In this document: positions 19,208 through 28,473 of the stretch, in pieces
How the letters are laid out: each line of letters begins with the position of its first letter
Position numbering within the stretch: the stretch's first letter is position 1
DNA from: Pirellulales bacterium
GTDB lineage: Bacteria; Planctomycetota; Planctomycetia; Pirellulales; UBA1268
Length of the DNA: 59,922 nt
Assembly (NCBI GenBank): GCA_016776925.1
Contig: JADHSL010000011.1
Location: forward strand, 1-59,922
Direction of reading: 5' to 3'
The notes under the pieces: model-generated
The model's database searches: none
The model's input: only the letters and a program-made list of their open reading frames with translations
Told to the model about the DNA's origin: nothing
Translations under genes and position numbers: made by a program

Positions 19208-20110
19208 CTACTTCAAACGTGCAATTTTCCGCAGAAAAGCGTCCATTGTGTCATGCCGGTCATCGGGTTCAGCCCTGAGACAGTCCATTATGGCCTCGGC
19301 TAAGCGGTCTGGGATTTCGTTGTTCAGTTCTCGAATATCCGGGGCTGGTGTGTCGTGAGCCAAAGCCGCACGAGCGTCTCCGCCAGGCCACGGTAGTTTG
19401 CCACTACAAATTTCATAAGCAGTGACTCCAAACGAAAAGATATCGAGTCGGTGGTCTGATTGCCGCCGTCGAATAACTTCCGGAGCCATGTAGTTCGGTG
19501 TCCCCGTTCGGTTTCCGGGTCGGAGGAACGCCGGCTTATCTGGGACAGAAAGACCAAAATCAAAAAGTGTAATTGTGCCCTCAGAGCTCATCATCAGATT
19601 TCTTGGGCAGATATCACGATGAACAAAACCAGCTTCATGTACTACTGCGACACCTTGTGCTGTTTGTCGAATCATATCGATTCGATTATCGAGTGAAAGT
19701 GGCTCGCCCCGCTTCAAACGAAAGTGAATGAGGGTACCGTCCAGAAAGTCTTGGACAATGAACTGACCGCCGTCGTGCGTTTTTCCATGCTCATGGGTAT
19801 TGACGACATGGTCACCGGCAATAAGTTGGCCAATTTCACCTTCGGTTGGTTTGTTTAATCCTTTAAACCGCGATTCTATTGGAGCCACCTTGTCCATGTT
19901 TGGAAGCTTCAGCCCTACGGTGTCACCAGACTCTCTGTCGCGTGCCTTGTAGAATCGGGACATAGTCCCTGCAATGCCTTCACCAATCGGTTCGAATCGC
20001 TGCCACACATGAACTTTGGAGGTCCCTCCAAAATTTAGTAATGGGCCGAGTAGGCTGCGGATGTTCATAAGCGATGAAGCTGCTGAAAAATTAAATATGT
20101 GGTCAGTCAC
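19208..20110 (-). CDS. soluble Ser/Thr protein kinase
   Basis: This 300-residue protein is almost only a kinase domain and has no membrane helix. The glycine loop IGEGIAGTMSRFYKA lies at 42-56, the ATP-binding Lys68 in TVGLKLPN, the catalytic loop HRDICPRNLM at 164-173, the metal-binding DFG at 184-186, and APE at 209-211. In the catalytic loop the usual Lys of HRDxKxxN is Arg170 or displaced, which may lower activity. The GTG start at 20110 overlaps the end of the upstream small gene by 8 bases, which indicates translational coupling. A downstream ATG (residue 15) is an alternative. The substrate is unknown. Confidence 0.85.
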   Translation of the reverse strand: MTDHIFNFSAASSLMNIRSLLGPLLNFGGTSKVHVWQRFEPIGEGIAGTMSRFYKARDRESGDTVGLKLPNMDKVAPIESRFKGLNKPTEGEIGQLIAGDHVVNTHEHGKTHDGGQFIVQDFLDGTLIHFRLKRGEPLSLDNRIDMIRQTAQGVAVVHEAGFVHRDICPRNLMMSSEGTITLFDFGLSVPDKPAFLRPGNRTGTPNYMAPEVIRRRQSDHRLDIFSFGVTAYEICSGKLPWPGGDARAALAHDTPAPDIRELNNEIPDRLAEAIMDCLRAEPDDRHDTMDAFLRKIARLK

Positions 20111-20273
20111 TTTTTAGTGATGACATTTCTGCATGCGCTTTGGCTAGCTCTGCTTCAAGTCGTGGAATTTCTTCCGGATCGTCAGGCTGTTCTTTTTCGG
20201 CAGCTAGGAGTCGTTGGAGTTTTGTGATTTTCTGCTGAAGAACATCGAGTCGTTTTTTTGTTTTCTTGTCCAT
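20103..20273 (-). CDS. small coiled-coil protein, 56 residues
   Basis: This short frame reads MDKKTKKRLDVLQQKI at its start and ELAKAHAEMSSLKSD at its end. Heptad-like Leu spacing and many Lys, Glu and Gln residues predict a coiled coil broken by a QPDDPEEIPRLE turn, so it likely forms a helical hairpin. Similar short proteins occur in planctomycetes, from memory and without a named family. The stop overlaps the kinase start in AGTGACTGACC, so the two are probably translated together. It may be a partner or regulator of the kinase, which is inference. No clear ribosome binding site was seen. Confidence 0.7.
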   Translation of the reverse strand: MDKKTKKRLDVLQQKITKLQRLLAAEKEQPDDPEEIPRLEAELAKAHAEMSSLKSD

Positions 20274-20303
20274 GAAATTAGCCTGACTGGGAAAGTCAAC
20301 AAA

Positions 20304-20960
20304 TTATTTATTTAACCCCGTTGCTTCGGTTGATTCATCAGGGACGTCTGTAGTGACCTGCTCACGGAAGGCAGATCCTGCTTCTGGACCTTGGTAACGA
20401 TCAGGCTCAGCGGCATCGTTTGGAACTGACTCAGCACTAAGTGCTACACCAAGCTCCGAACCAGAGGATTGATTTGGGCCTGTGTGCAGGTTTCGAAGCC
20501 ATCCGGACAGCATGATGATGGCAACGGCAAGCCCAAGAGTTACCCCAAGCCAGCGAGCACGGTCGCTTCGTATCCAAGCCGTACCAGATCCTCGGCCAAC
20601 AAGCCCACTTGCAAAATAGAAAACGACTAGTGCAAGAAGAAATTTTACGCCAAATATAGCGTGGTAACTTGTTTGCTTCATCCACTCGCCATCACCCCAC
20701 CCTTGAGATTTAACAGTGCTGTTAAAGAGAAGGAAGTTTGTCAATCCGCTTACAAGAAGAAACGTAATAGCGATAATGACCCAGGGTAGCCATTTTCGTC
20801 GGATGCGTTCCTGCAATTTTTCACGACTGTCTTCTTCGGTATCAGCCAAAGCAGGCAAAAGAGCGAAACGTGAAAAGCAGAGTCCGCCAACAAGAACTAC
20901 TACACCAAGAATATGCATCCATCGCAGCAGAAGTAAGAGTGCATCCATCGAAATGTCCAA
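20304..20960 (-). CDS. CopD-like four-helix membrane protein
   Basis: This 218-residue inner-membrane protein has about four helices. It opens with RWMHILGVVVLVGGLCFSRF, a motif shared by CopD/DUF4149-type proteins, and continues with FLLVSGLTNFLL and HAIFGVKFLLALVVFYFASG. The His residues in helices 1 and 3 could bind metal or haem. A hydrophilic tail rich in Ser, Glu and Thr follows from about residue 160. Start choices are residue 1 or the ATG at residue 5. It lies 30 bases upstream of the coiled-coil/kinase pair on the same strand, so one operon is plausible. The family link is moderate. Confidence 0.65.
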   Translation of the reverse strand: MDISMDALLLLLRWMHILGVVVLVGGLCFSRFALLPALADTEEDSREKLQERIRRKWLPWVIIAITFLLVSGLTNFLLFNSTVKSQGWGDGEWMKQTSYHAIFGVKFLLALVVFYFASGLVGRGSGTAWIRSDRARWLGVTLGLAVAIIMLSGWLRNLHTGPNQSSGSELGVALSAESVPNDAAEPDRYQGPEAGSAFREQVTTDVPDESTEATGLNK

Positions 20961-21194
20961 AGTGAGGTATGTGGAGTGTGTCTAAAGCAAGCATCAGTGC
21001 GTTTTTAAACATGACACTCCATTATCTTAGTTATCGCAAGAGCCTGATGTCCAACGGAGAAGGCAAAGTACGTTCTGCAGGGGTGATTTGCTCCCCGGAA
21101 TTATTTTTGAGTAATACTACGCAATACCATTGTAGACGGTTTCATTTCATAAGATCGCCAACAATTAGCAAAAGTAAGAGTGAGAGGAGTAGGC

Positions 21195-21689
21195 ATGTTG
21201 TCCGATAATCAATTTGGTGACCAGCCAGCACATGAGAGGTGGATGCGGGCTGCTCTGAGTGAAGCGAGGCAGGCTGTTGAAGAAGATGAGGTGCCTGTCG
21301 GAGCGGTTGTTGTTGCTGCTGGACGAATCGTTGGTAGCGCTCACAACCAGAGGGAGCAGTTAGCGGATCCGACAGCCCACGCGGAGATGATTGCTTTAAC
21401 ACAAGCAGCCTCGTCATTGGGTTCCTGGAGACTCGTCGACTGTGTTCTTTATGTCACTCTTGAGCCCTGCCCCATGTGCGCTGGTGCGATAGTGCAGGCA
21501 AGAGTACCTCTTGTTGTATGGGGTGCGGTCGACCCAAAGGCCGGTGCAGTTGAATCTCTCTATCATCTTTTCGAAGATTCCAGACTCAATCATCAGGTAG
21601 AGCATGTAGGACATGTTTTGGAACACGAATCCAGCGAACTACTTTCAGCTTTTTTTCGACAGAAGCGTCAGGAAAGCCGGACCAAATAA
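21195..21689 (+). CDS. tadA: tRNA-specific adenosine deaminase
   Basis: TadA converts adenosine 34 of tRNA-Arg(ACG) to inosine. The 164-residue protein has the zinc deaminase signature HAE (His62, Glu64) and PCPMC (Cys92, Cys95). [11 protein letters not shown] and the [20 protein letters not shown] segment are typical of TadA rather than of cytosine or riboflavin deaminases. The ATG at 21195 is preferred over the GTG at 21180 because GAGAGGAG sits just upstream of it. It is convergent with citrate synthase, with 34 bases between the stops. Confidence 0.93.
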   Translation: MLSDNQFGDQPAHERWMRAALSEARQAVEEDEVPVGAVVVAAGRIVGSAHNQREQLADPTAHAEMIALTQAASSLGSWRLVDCVLYVTLEPCPMCAGAIVQARVPLVVWGAVDPKAGAVESLYHLFEDSRLNHQVEHVGHVLEHESSELLSAFFRQKRQESRTK

Positions 21690-21723
21690 GTGCCTGTCCA
21701 TGGCTCTCAAGCAAGGGTTGGTA

Positions 21724-23064
21724 TTATCTCTGATCCAGTGGCACAAATTCACGAAGGGTCTCGCCTGAATAGACTTGCCGCGGTCGGCATATTTTTTTTG
21801 TCGGACTGCGGTGCATTTCCATCCAGTGAGCAATCCATCCGGGAAGGCGTCCCATTGCAAAAAGAACCGTAAACATCTGTTCCGGTATGCCCATCGCACG
21901 ATAGATGACACCGGAATAGAAATCGACATTCGGATACAATTTCCGCTCGATGAAGTAGTCATCTCCACGAGCAACTTCTTCCAGTTGTTGTGCAATATCA
22001 AACAAAGGATCACTGCGATCGATTTTGGCAAGAAGTTTGTCGCACGACGCTTTTATGATTGTTGCTCGTGGATCATAGTTCTTATAGACACGGTGCCCAA
22101 AGCCCATCAGGCGAAATCCAGAGCCCTTCTTTTTGGCAAGTTCCACGTATTTTTTTACGTTGCCACCATCAGCCACGATTTGTTCCAGCATTTCGACACA
22201 CGCTTGATTTGCACCACCATGGAGCGGGCCCCACAGGGCAGAGACACCTGCGGAAATGCTTGCAAAAAGATTTGCATCGCTTGATCCCACCATGCGAACC
22301 GTTGAGGTGGAGCAATTCTGTTCATGATCGGCATGGACAATAAGAAGCATGTCGAGCGCTTCAGCAAAGTCGGGATCGATCTCATATTCCTCGCAGGGCA
22401 CAGCGAACATCATCTGAAGAAAGTTTTCGCAGTAGGAGCGATCATTTCGTGGGTAAATGAGTGGCTGTCCAATCGACTTCTTGTAGCTGTATGCTGCAAT
22501 TGTTGGAAGTTTTGCAAGTAGACGATGAACACTCACCTCGACTTGCTTCGAATCTCTAACGTCCAATGAGTCTTGGTAAAATGTCGAAAGAGCGCCCACA
22601 ACACTACCGACAATGGCCATGGGATGAGCATCACGAGGAAAGCCGCTGTAGAAGCTTCGCATGTCCTCGTGGATCATTGAGTGGTTTGACAAAGAATGGC
22701 GGAAGGCAGCAAGCTCTCCCTCTGTTGGAAGTTCCCCATAGATCAGCAGATAGGCAACTTCGATAAAATCACACCGTGCTGCAAGGTCTTCAATTGGATA
22801 TCCTCTATAGCGGAGAACTCCTTTTTCACCATTGAGAAATGTGATACCGCTTGTCGTTGATCCAGTATTTACATATCCCTCATCGAGTGTGATAAACCCA
22901 GTTCCCGATCGTAAACGAGAGATGTCAATTGCTTTTTCGCCTTCACTCCCAACGATGACTGGTAATTCGACGGGCTGCCCTTCGAGAGAAAGGCTTGCAG
23001 GCTCTTCAGATCGAGTTCCTGGCCAAGGCGTTGGCCGTATTGAATTTGCTGTCGGGGCGCTCAT
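21724..23064 (-). CDS. gltA: citrate synthase
   Basis: This enzyme condenses oxaloacetate and acetyl-CoA at the entry to the TCA cycle. The 446 residues fit the hexameric type II bacterial enzyme. The N-terminal beta domain contains TGFITLDEGYVNTGS and LRYRGYPIEDLA. The catalytic residues appear in HADHEQNCSTSTVRMVGSS, GFGHRVYKNYDPRA and VDFYSGVIYRAMG. The ATG at 23064 has GGAG 9 bases upstream and is preferred over an in-frame TTG further up. The PpiC-type foldase gene lies upstream after about 160 bases. No other TCA gene is in view. Confidence 0.95.
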   Translation of the reverse strand: MSAPTANSIRPTPWPGTRSEEPASLSLEGQPVELPVIVGSEGEKAIDISRLRSGTGFITLDEGYVNTGSTTSGITFLNGEKGVLRYRGYPIEDLAARCDFIEVAYLLIYGELPTEGELAAFRHSLSNHSMIHEDMRSFYSGFPRDAHPMAIVGSVVGALSTFYQDSLDVRDSKQVEVSVHRLLAKLPTIAAYSYKKSIGQPLIYPRNDRSYCENFLQMMFAVPCEEYEIDPDFAEALDMLLIVHADHEQNCSTSTVRMVGSSDANLFASISAGVSALWGPLHGGANQACVEMLEQIVADGGNVKKYVELAKKKGSGFRLMGFGHRVYKNYDPRATIIKASCDKLLAKIDRSDPLFDIAQQLEEVARGDDYFIERKLYPNVDFYSGVIYRAMGIPEQMFTVLFAMGRLPGWIAHWMEMHRSPTKKICRPRQVYSGETLREFVPLDQR

Positions 23065-23226
23065 GTGGCGGGGCTCCAAGGTCGTGTTGAGCGATTGTCG
23101 GATCGCTTTACGGTCCGATTGAACTCACTCAAGTAGTTTAGTCCTCAAGCGACCCGTCAGCAATCGACCTCAATGACGATAAGGGTTTGCTTTAGTTATG
23201 GACTCATCTTACCGATGAAGAGCACG

Positions 23227-24642
23227 TTATCGGGTGACAGAAGGTCTCTCGGCTATCTGCGTGTTTTTCTGTTTATCATCGAACACGGTCCAGATTGGTG
23301 TCCGTGCTTTCAGCCCGTCGAGGTATTCTTTTCTCGCGTTATCTTGACGCTGTTTGCGGAGCGACATTCGTATAGCCACCTGTGCATCAATAAATGGAGT
23401 TCTACCAGCATCAGATCGCTCAATGACGCGAACAATGTGGAGTGCATTTTGATCGTCTAGAATTGCGCTGAGTTCACCAACGGGCAAAGAAAAGATCGCC
23501 TTGTCGATCACGTCTGAAACCAAACTACCCTGAGTTGTCCATTCATAGAGTCCACCACTAGAAGCTGTAGGGCCTTCAGACAATTCCTTTGCAACCTCCT
23601 CAAATGGACGACCACTGAGGACATCATTACCCATTGCAGCAAGTCGATTCCACGATTGATCTCTCGGCTGCTTCTGACTGATTCTTACAGTGAGTTGTTC
23701 GAATCGGGCTCGCGCTGGAAACTCATATTCATCCAGATGATTTTGATACCAAGCAATCATTTCTGCATGAGGAATTTCTCCGGTCGTATTTGCGTTTTGT
23801 TGTATCCATTCCTGTGCGAGGGCTCTCTCGAAAAACATTTTTCGCATCCGACTAAGTGATTGACCTTGCGATCGTAACAGGTGTTCATACTCATGGACGG
23901 ACCCTACGCCAGCAGCCTGTACCATTTGAGGCAGTTGTTCTTGATCAAATGCCTCATTTACTTTTTCACGAATCTCAGGAAAATTTTCCTCGGGTATTAC
24001 TCGACAAGCATCGACATAGACAAGAAGCATTTCGAGGTGTTGATCAATTACCTGCTGATAAATTTTGTAGCGAAGTTCAGTAATTTGCTCAGGACGAAGT
24101 CCTGGAGAAACTTTTTTAATCCATTCTGCCGCTGCCGGAGTCATTAAGTCTCCTGCGAGCACCACCTCCGGCCCGACACGAGCAACAACGTGTGCCATGT
24201 CGAGAGATTTCATGCCCGGTATATCGGCTTCAAGTGAGTCAGTCGGCTCGGTAGCGACTTGAGTTTCCTCGTAATCTGCAAGTACAACATCACTTGCGCC
24301 GCGGTCCTCATCCTCATGTGTGGTGTCACGAACGAGAGGGTTTCCGTCTTCATCGACAGGCTCAAGGGGAGCTCCGGGTTTCTCTAAAATACTCGAAAGC
24401 ACGTTTTTACTTAGATTCGACGGAATGCTTGTTGGCCAGTCGGACGGCCTTGAAATCGACTCGGGGATGGTCGGCATGACGGGCTTGAAAAGCTCTGGTG
24501 TTTCATCAGAGGCCTCGTGCTCAACGGCTAATGTTGCACAAGTCATGCACACGAAGAAAGCGAGTGCAGAAGTGATGCAGCGAGGATACAAAGAGTTCAA
24601 GTGGTGCACGATATTGCTGTAAAAAGTGTTTAATAGTGGCAT
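23227..24642 (-). CDS. exported PpiC/SurA-type peptidyl-prolyl isomerase
   Basis: The protein has about 471 residues. A hydrophobic signal segment (CITSALAFFVCMTCATLA) precedes a disordered acidic region of about 90 residues. A SurA-like helical chaperone part (about 150-300, e.g. VVARVGPEVVLAGDLM and LRYKIYQQVIDQHLEMLLV) follows. A parvulin domain with RARFEQLTVRISQ, GRPFEEVAKELSEGPTASSGG and AIFSLPVGELSAI completes it. It probably folds outer-membrane or exported proteins. The ATG at 24642 is chosen; a GTG lies 12 bases upstream and neither has a good ribosome binding site. Its C-terminus (KARTPIWTVFDDKQKN) is charged and unremarkable. Confidence 0.82.
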   Translation of the reverse strand: MPLLNTFYSNIVHHLNSLYPRCITSALAFFVCMTCATLAVEHEASDETPELFKPVMPTIPESISRPSDWPTSIPSNLSKNVLSSILEKPGAPLEPVDEDGNPLVRDTTHEDEDRGASDVVLADYEETQVATEPTDSLEADIPGMKSLDMAHVVARVGPEVVLAGDLMTPAAAEWIKKVSPGLRPEQITELRYKIYQQVIDQHLEMLLVYVDACRVIPEENFPEIREKVNEAFDQEQLPQMVQAAGVGSVHEYEHLLRSQGQSLSRMRKMFFERALAQEWIQQNANTTGEIPHAEMIAWYQNHLDEYEFPARARFEQLTVRISQKQPRDQSWNRLAAMGNDVLSGRPFEEVAKELSEGPTASSGGLYEWTTQGSLVSDVIDKAIFSLPVGELSAILDDQNALHIVRVIERSDAGRTPFIDAQVAIRMSLRKQRQDNARKEYLDGLKARTPIWTVFDDKQKNTQIAERPSVTR

Positions 24643-24960
24643 GCCAACTGCCACAGTTCGTCATGAAAGCGAATGGAACTCTACACACCGTGGAGCTTTC
24701 AAAAAAGGCTATATTCTGACGGTTAAGGTAGAGAAGATGGAGCCGCCATTATTTGAAGAAAATCTACTCTGACCACGAAAAAAGCAGTTCATTCTGAGCA
24801 GATCGCTACAAGTAGGTGTGAGTTGTTCTGAGTTTCAATTTTCGATTTGAGAAGATAAATGCGTACCCGTATGGTAAGGCAGGTAATCTGAGAAGAAGAG
24901 TGTTGGCTTCTCTTGTTGCTAAGCCCAATCAGGTCTGAGCCGTGAAGCCGCCACGCAAAT
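24643..24960. other. intergenic stretch between mfd and the PpiC-type gene
   Basis: This gap of about 318 bases lies between mfd (which ends at 24961) and the start of the PpiC-type gene, both on the minus strand. I see no convincing gene. A 6-bp stem GAGAAG/CTTCTC at about 24890-24925 lies just past the mfd stop. It has no T run on the minus strand, so it is a doubtful terminator. The remainder presumably holds the foldase promoter. Confidence 0.5.
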
Positions 24961-27900
24961 CTATCCAATCTGGAAAAGTATTTTGACAGCCTGAAAGAGT
25001 TTGTCTGCATCGGCAGCAACACGATCCTGAAGAGGCAAGACAACAGTTTTGTTTCCAACGATCCGGACCTCTTGTCCAGATAATACGCAACGCTGTCTCC
25101 ATTTCTCTATGCAATGAATATTGTGATGGCCAATGACAAGAAGGCCCGGCTGTTTAGAGATAGAATCAATACTTAGAGAAGAGGCAGTTATTCGTAGCCG
25201 TGCAAGATCAAGTAGACGACGGAAAGCCAATGGTAGTGGTCCGAAGCGATCTTCTATTTCCGTTTCGAGGTCATCAACATGTGTATGGACTGCAGTTCGA
25301 GAAATTCGACGATAGAAGTCAATTTTTGATCGCAGGTCGACTATGTAGTCTCTGGGAATCCACGCATCACCTGGCAGATCGATCCTTACTGGTGGTGGGT
25401 CCTTTGGAGGAAGGTCCTTCAGTCCACAAACGGCATTTTCAAGGAGTCGGCAGTAGAGTTCGTAACCTACTGCTGCTATGTGTCCGCTCTGCTGAGTGCC
25501 TAGCAGATTGCCAGCGCCTCGAATCTCGAGGTCTCTCATGGCTAAAGAAAAGCCGGCTCCGGTACTGGAAAACTCTTGAATTGCTCGAAGCCGTCGCGCC
25601 GCCGTCGACGTCAGTCGCGTTGATTCTTTGACTATGAGATAACAGTACGCTCGATGATGTGATCGTCCAACTCGTCCTCTTAATTGATGTAAGTCAGCAA
25701 GTCCATAGTGGTCGGATTCATCGATAAAAATTGTATTTGCTCTCGGTATATCAAGACCGCTCTCAATAATAGTTGTTGCCAATAGGAGTTGCGTTCGACC
25801 TGCAACAAAGTCGACCATGACTTGCTCTAATTCACCTTCACGTAGTCTCCCGTGCGCTATCCCAATGGATATGTGGGGGGCAATCTTGCGAATTTTATCC
25901 GCAACTTTTTCAATATCATTGATTCGGTTGTGAACGAAAAAAATCTGTCCGTCTCGAGCAAGTTCTCTATCAATGGCGTGGCGTAAAAGAGTTTCATCAA
26001 ACCGGCAGACCCGTGTTTCGACTGCCAGCCGATTGGCTGGTGGTGTTGTCAGATTTGAAATGTCTCGAATACCTAACATTGCCATGTGAAGTGTTCGAGG
26101 GATTGGTGTGGCTGTCATGGTAAGGACATCAACACTCGCACGCATTGCCTTGAGCCGCTCCTTCACATCCACACCGAATCGTTGCTCTTCGTCAACAACG
26201 AGAAGCCCTAGGTTGTCGAAATGAATATCAGCCTGCGCAAGCCTGTGTGTCCCCACAACTATGTCAACAGTTCCTCGCGCGATTCCTTCAAGTGTCTCAC
26301 GTTCCTCACGGGTCGCTGTGAGTCGTGAAAGACCGCGGATGGTAAATGGATACTCTGCAAATCGCTCGGTGAAGGTCCGACGGTGTTGTTCGGCTAAGAT
26401 CGTCGTTGGTACCAAGACAGCTACCTGACTACCAGCTTCAGCAACTTTGAACGCCGCCCGCATCGCAAGCTCAGTTTTGCCAAATCCAACATCACCGCAG
26501 AGGAGTCTGTCCATCGGTTTGAACTGCTCTAGATCACCACGGATTGTTTCTATCGCTGTTGCTTGATCGGGAGTGGGGTCGAACTGAAATGATTGTTCAA
26601 ATGCTTTTTGCCAAGGTGTGTCATGTGGAAATGCTCGGCCAGGCTGCTTTGCCCGTACTGCTTGAATCTCAAGCATGTCCGCCGCCATGTCGGCAACTGC
26701 TTTTTCAACGGCCTGCTTTTGGCGCGTCCAAAGTGTTCCGCCAATCTTCGCAAGTTTGGGACCAGTTTTGCCACCACCAACATATTTTTGTACTAATTCA
26801 ATGGATGAGGCAGGCACATACACTCGAGTTGATTCCGCAAACTCAAGCTCAAGGAATTCCTCCGTCCGGCTATGTTTTTCAAGGAGCTTTAAGCCTTTAT
26901 AGCGAGCAATTCCATGTGCGACATGAACAACAAAGTCACCTTCATTGAGGTCAAGGAACGTGTCAATGGTTCGGGTGAGCCGATGTTTTGGCAATCTATT
27001 TCGCGGTGAATCCTGCCTGCGAAATAGTTCAGCTGCAGAGATGAGTACGAATTTCTCTGGAACCAGACGGAAGCCGGCAGAGAGTCTCCCTTGGAGGAAG
27101 TGAAGGCGGCCAGCCCGAGCAGGAGCTGATGGAGATAAAAGCTCATTCAGGCGTTGTTCTTCAGCCTCAGTGGGTGCTGCGATCCAAACCTCTTGGTCTT
27201 TTCCTACCGTATCGAGTTCATGACAGACGCGGTCAAGTTGGCCAGTGAAGCGTTCGACACTCTCAACGGCTAGATGGGCTGTTGCCTCAAAACTTGTAGG
27301 AGCAATCGCAGACAAAATTACAGATGGAAAACGATACACACGAGTGAATAATTCTTCTGACTGAAGTGTTGATTTCACAGGAAGGATTGTGGCTAATCGT
27401 TTTCCCTCATCGAGTAACTCCTGTGGCTCGATGAGGCTCCACCAGGTACCAGAAGGTACAACATCCGTGAGCCAGGCATGATGAGTGCTTTTGTTAAATG
27501 ATTGGAGAGCGGTTAGGTCAATGGACTCCAGCGTTCGGACACTTCGCTGGCTTACGGTATCGAATGTTCGAAGCGAATCAATCTCATCATCATTGAGTTC
27601 AAGTCGAACAGGCCGCTCCCAATCAGTTGCGAAAAGATCGATAATGCCACCCCGACGAGCGAAGCTACCGGGTGAATCAAGTGTGTCGACCTGTTGCCAT
27701 CCTCTGGCTGAAAGCCATTCTACGAGTTCTTGAGGATCGACCTTGGCTCCAAGAGTGAGGTGTCGTGTGCTTTCCTCGATCTGTCGTGGGTCGGCAAGTG
27801 GAGTTAACACAGCCTGCATAGACGTGACCAGTATTCGTGGGCTTTCATCCGAATAGTCCACTAAACGTTTGACGAGAGCCAATCGTTGTGCTTCTGCTGG

Positions 27901-28266
27901 ATCATTTATAAGAGTTTCGTGATCAGCTGATGGGTCATCGATTGATTCAATGGCGGGTAAAACATCAATAGCTAAGGAGGTAAAAAGTGTGAGGTCGTCA
28001 GCAAACATGTCTGCGTCGACAGCATGCGGAACAACAACAACAACCAGTCCCGTCTTCTCTCCAGCCCTCGCTGATGCAATGCCAGCGACAGCCAGACTGC
28101 TTGCCGCTCCCCAGGTTCCACCAATTGTCCCGCCATGCCCCTGCTGAAGACTGGTAAGAACCTCGACAAAACCGCTATGCTCGCGCAGTCCGTCGGCAAG
28201 TTGTTGCAGTTGCCCCGAAGTTACGGGTGACAATGCGTTTTCACGGTCATTCTGAGCAGTTAACAC
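24961..28266 (-). CDS. mfd: transcription-repair coupling factor Mfd
   Basis: Mfd removes stalled RNA polymerase and recruits UvrA to transcription-blocking lesions. The 1101 residues are near family length. The UvrB-like N-terminal region (about 1-330) is followed by the RNAP-interaction module (GDFVVHVAHGIARYKGL, about 435). The RecG-like helicase motor has Walker A GDVGFGKTELAMRA (about 590), motif II VDEEQRFGVDVKERLK (about 690), TATPIPRTLHMAMLG and the relay GRVGRSHHRAYCYL. A C-terminal D7-type domain closes it. The start is a GTG in front of MLTAQNDREN with no clear ribosome binding site, so the N-terminus is uncertain. It is divergent from ilvB. Confidence 0.95.
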   Translation of the reverse strand: MLTAQNDRENALSPVTSGQLQQLADGLREHSGFVEVLTSLQQGHGGTIGGTWGAASSLAVAGIASARAGEKTGLVVVVVPHAVDADMFADDLTLFTSLAIDVLPAIESIDDPSADHETLINDPAEAQRLALVKRLVDYSDESPRILVTSMQAVLTPLADPRQIEESTRHLTLGAKVDPQELVEWLSARGWQQVDTLDSPGSFARRGGIIDLFATDWERPVRLELNDDEIDSLRTFDTVSQRSVRTLESIDLTALQSFNKSTHHAWLTDVVPSGTWWSLIEPQELLDEGKRLATILPVKSTLQSEELFTRVYRFPSVILSAIAPTSFEATAHLAVESVERFTGQLDRVCHELDTVGKDQEVWIAAPTEAEEQRLNELLSPSAPARAGRLHFLQGRLSAGFRLVPEKFVLISAAELFRRQDSPRNRLPKHRLTRTIDTFLDLNEGDFVVHVAHGIARYKGLKLLEKHSRTEEFLELEFAESTRVYVPASSIELVQKYVGGGKTGPKLAKIGGTLWTRQKQAVEKAVADMAADMLEIQAVRAKQPGRAFPHDTPWQKAFEQSFQFDPTPDQATAIETIRGDLEQFKPMDRLLCGDVGFGKTELAMRAAFKVAEAGSQVAVLVPTTILAEQHRRTFTERFAEYPFTIRGLSRLTATREERETLEGIARGTVDIVVGTHRLAQADIHFDNLGLLVVDEEQRFGVDVKERLKAMRASVDVLTMTATPIPRTLHMAMLGIRDISNLTTPPANRLAVETRVCRFDETLLRHAIDRELARDGQIFFVHNRINDIEKVADKIRKIAPHISIGIAHGRLREGELEQVMVDFVAGRTQLLLATTIIESGLDIPRANTIFIDESDHYGLADLHQLRGRVGRSHHRAYCYLIVKESTRLTSTAARRLRAIQEFSSTGAGFSLAMRDLEIRGAGNLLGTQQSGHIAAVGYELYCRLLENAVCGLKDLPPKDPPPVRIDLPGDAWIPRDYIVDLRSKIDFYRRISRTAVHTHVDDLETEIEDRFGPLPLAFRRLLDLARLRITASSLSIDSISKQPGLLVIGHHNIHCIEKWRQRCVLSGQEVRIVGNKTVVLPLQDRVAADADKLFQAVKILFQIG

Positions 28267-28325
28267 AGTCGTATTGTAGGGGATGATCCAAAGAAATAGT
28301 GCTTAATATAGTCTCTTAATAGCTG

Positions 28326-28422
28326 ACCTGAGGCCTCTTTTCGTGTATCGTTGAAGTGTACGGAGTTTACGGAGTCCGGCCTTCTTCCAATACGGGCGAG
28401 TGTTCGTGGAGAGGCCTAAGGG
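28326..28422 (+). promoter_or_regulatory. long-range inverted repeat in the ilvB leader
   Basis: AGGCCTCT at 28331-28338 is the exact reverse complement of AGAGGCCT at 28410-28417. Pairing extends on the outer side (CCT with AGG) with one mismatch. The roughly 70-base loop holds GC-rich segments, including two ACGGAGT copies and GTCCGGCC. The element ends about 50 bases before the ilvB start, so it lies in the 5' leader and could form an RNA structure. No known riboswitch class was recognised. Confidence 0.4.
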
Positions 28423-28473
28423 TAAACACGAGCAAAATACGTTTATCTGTTTCAAAGACAACAAGAGAGGACG

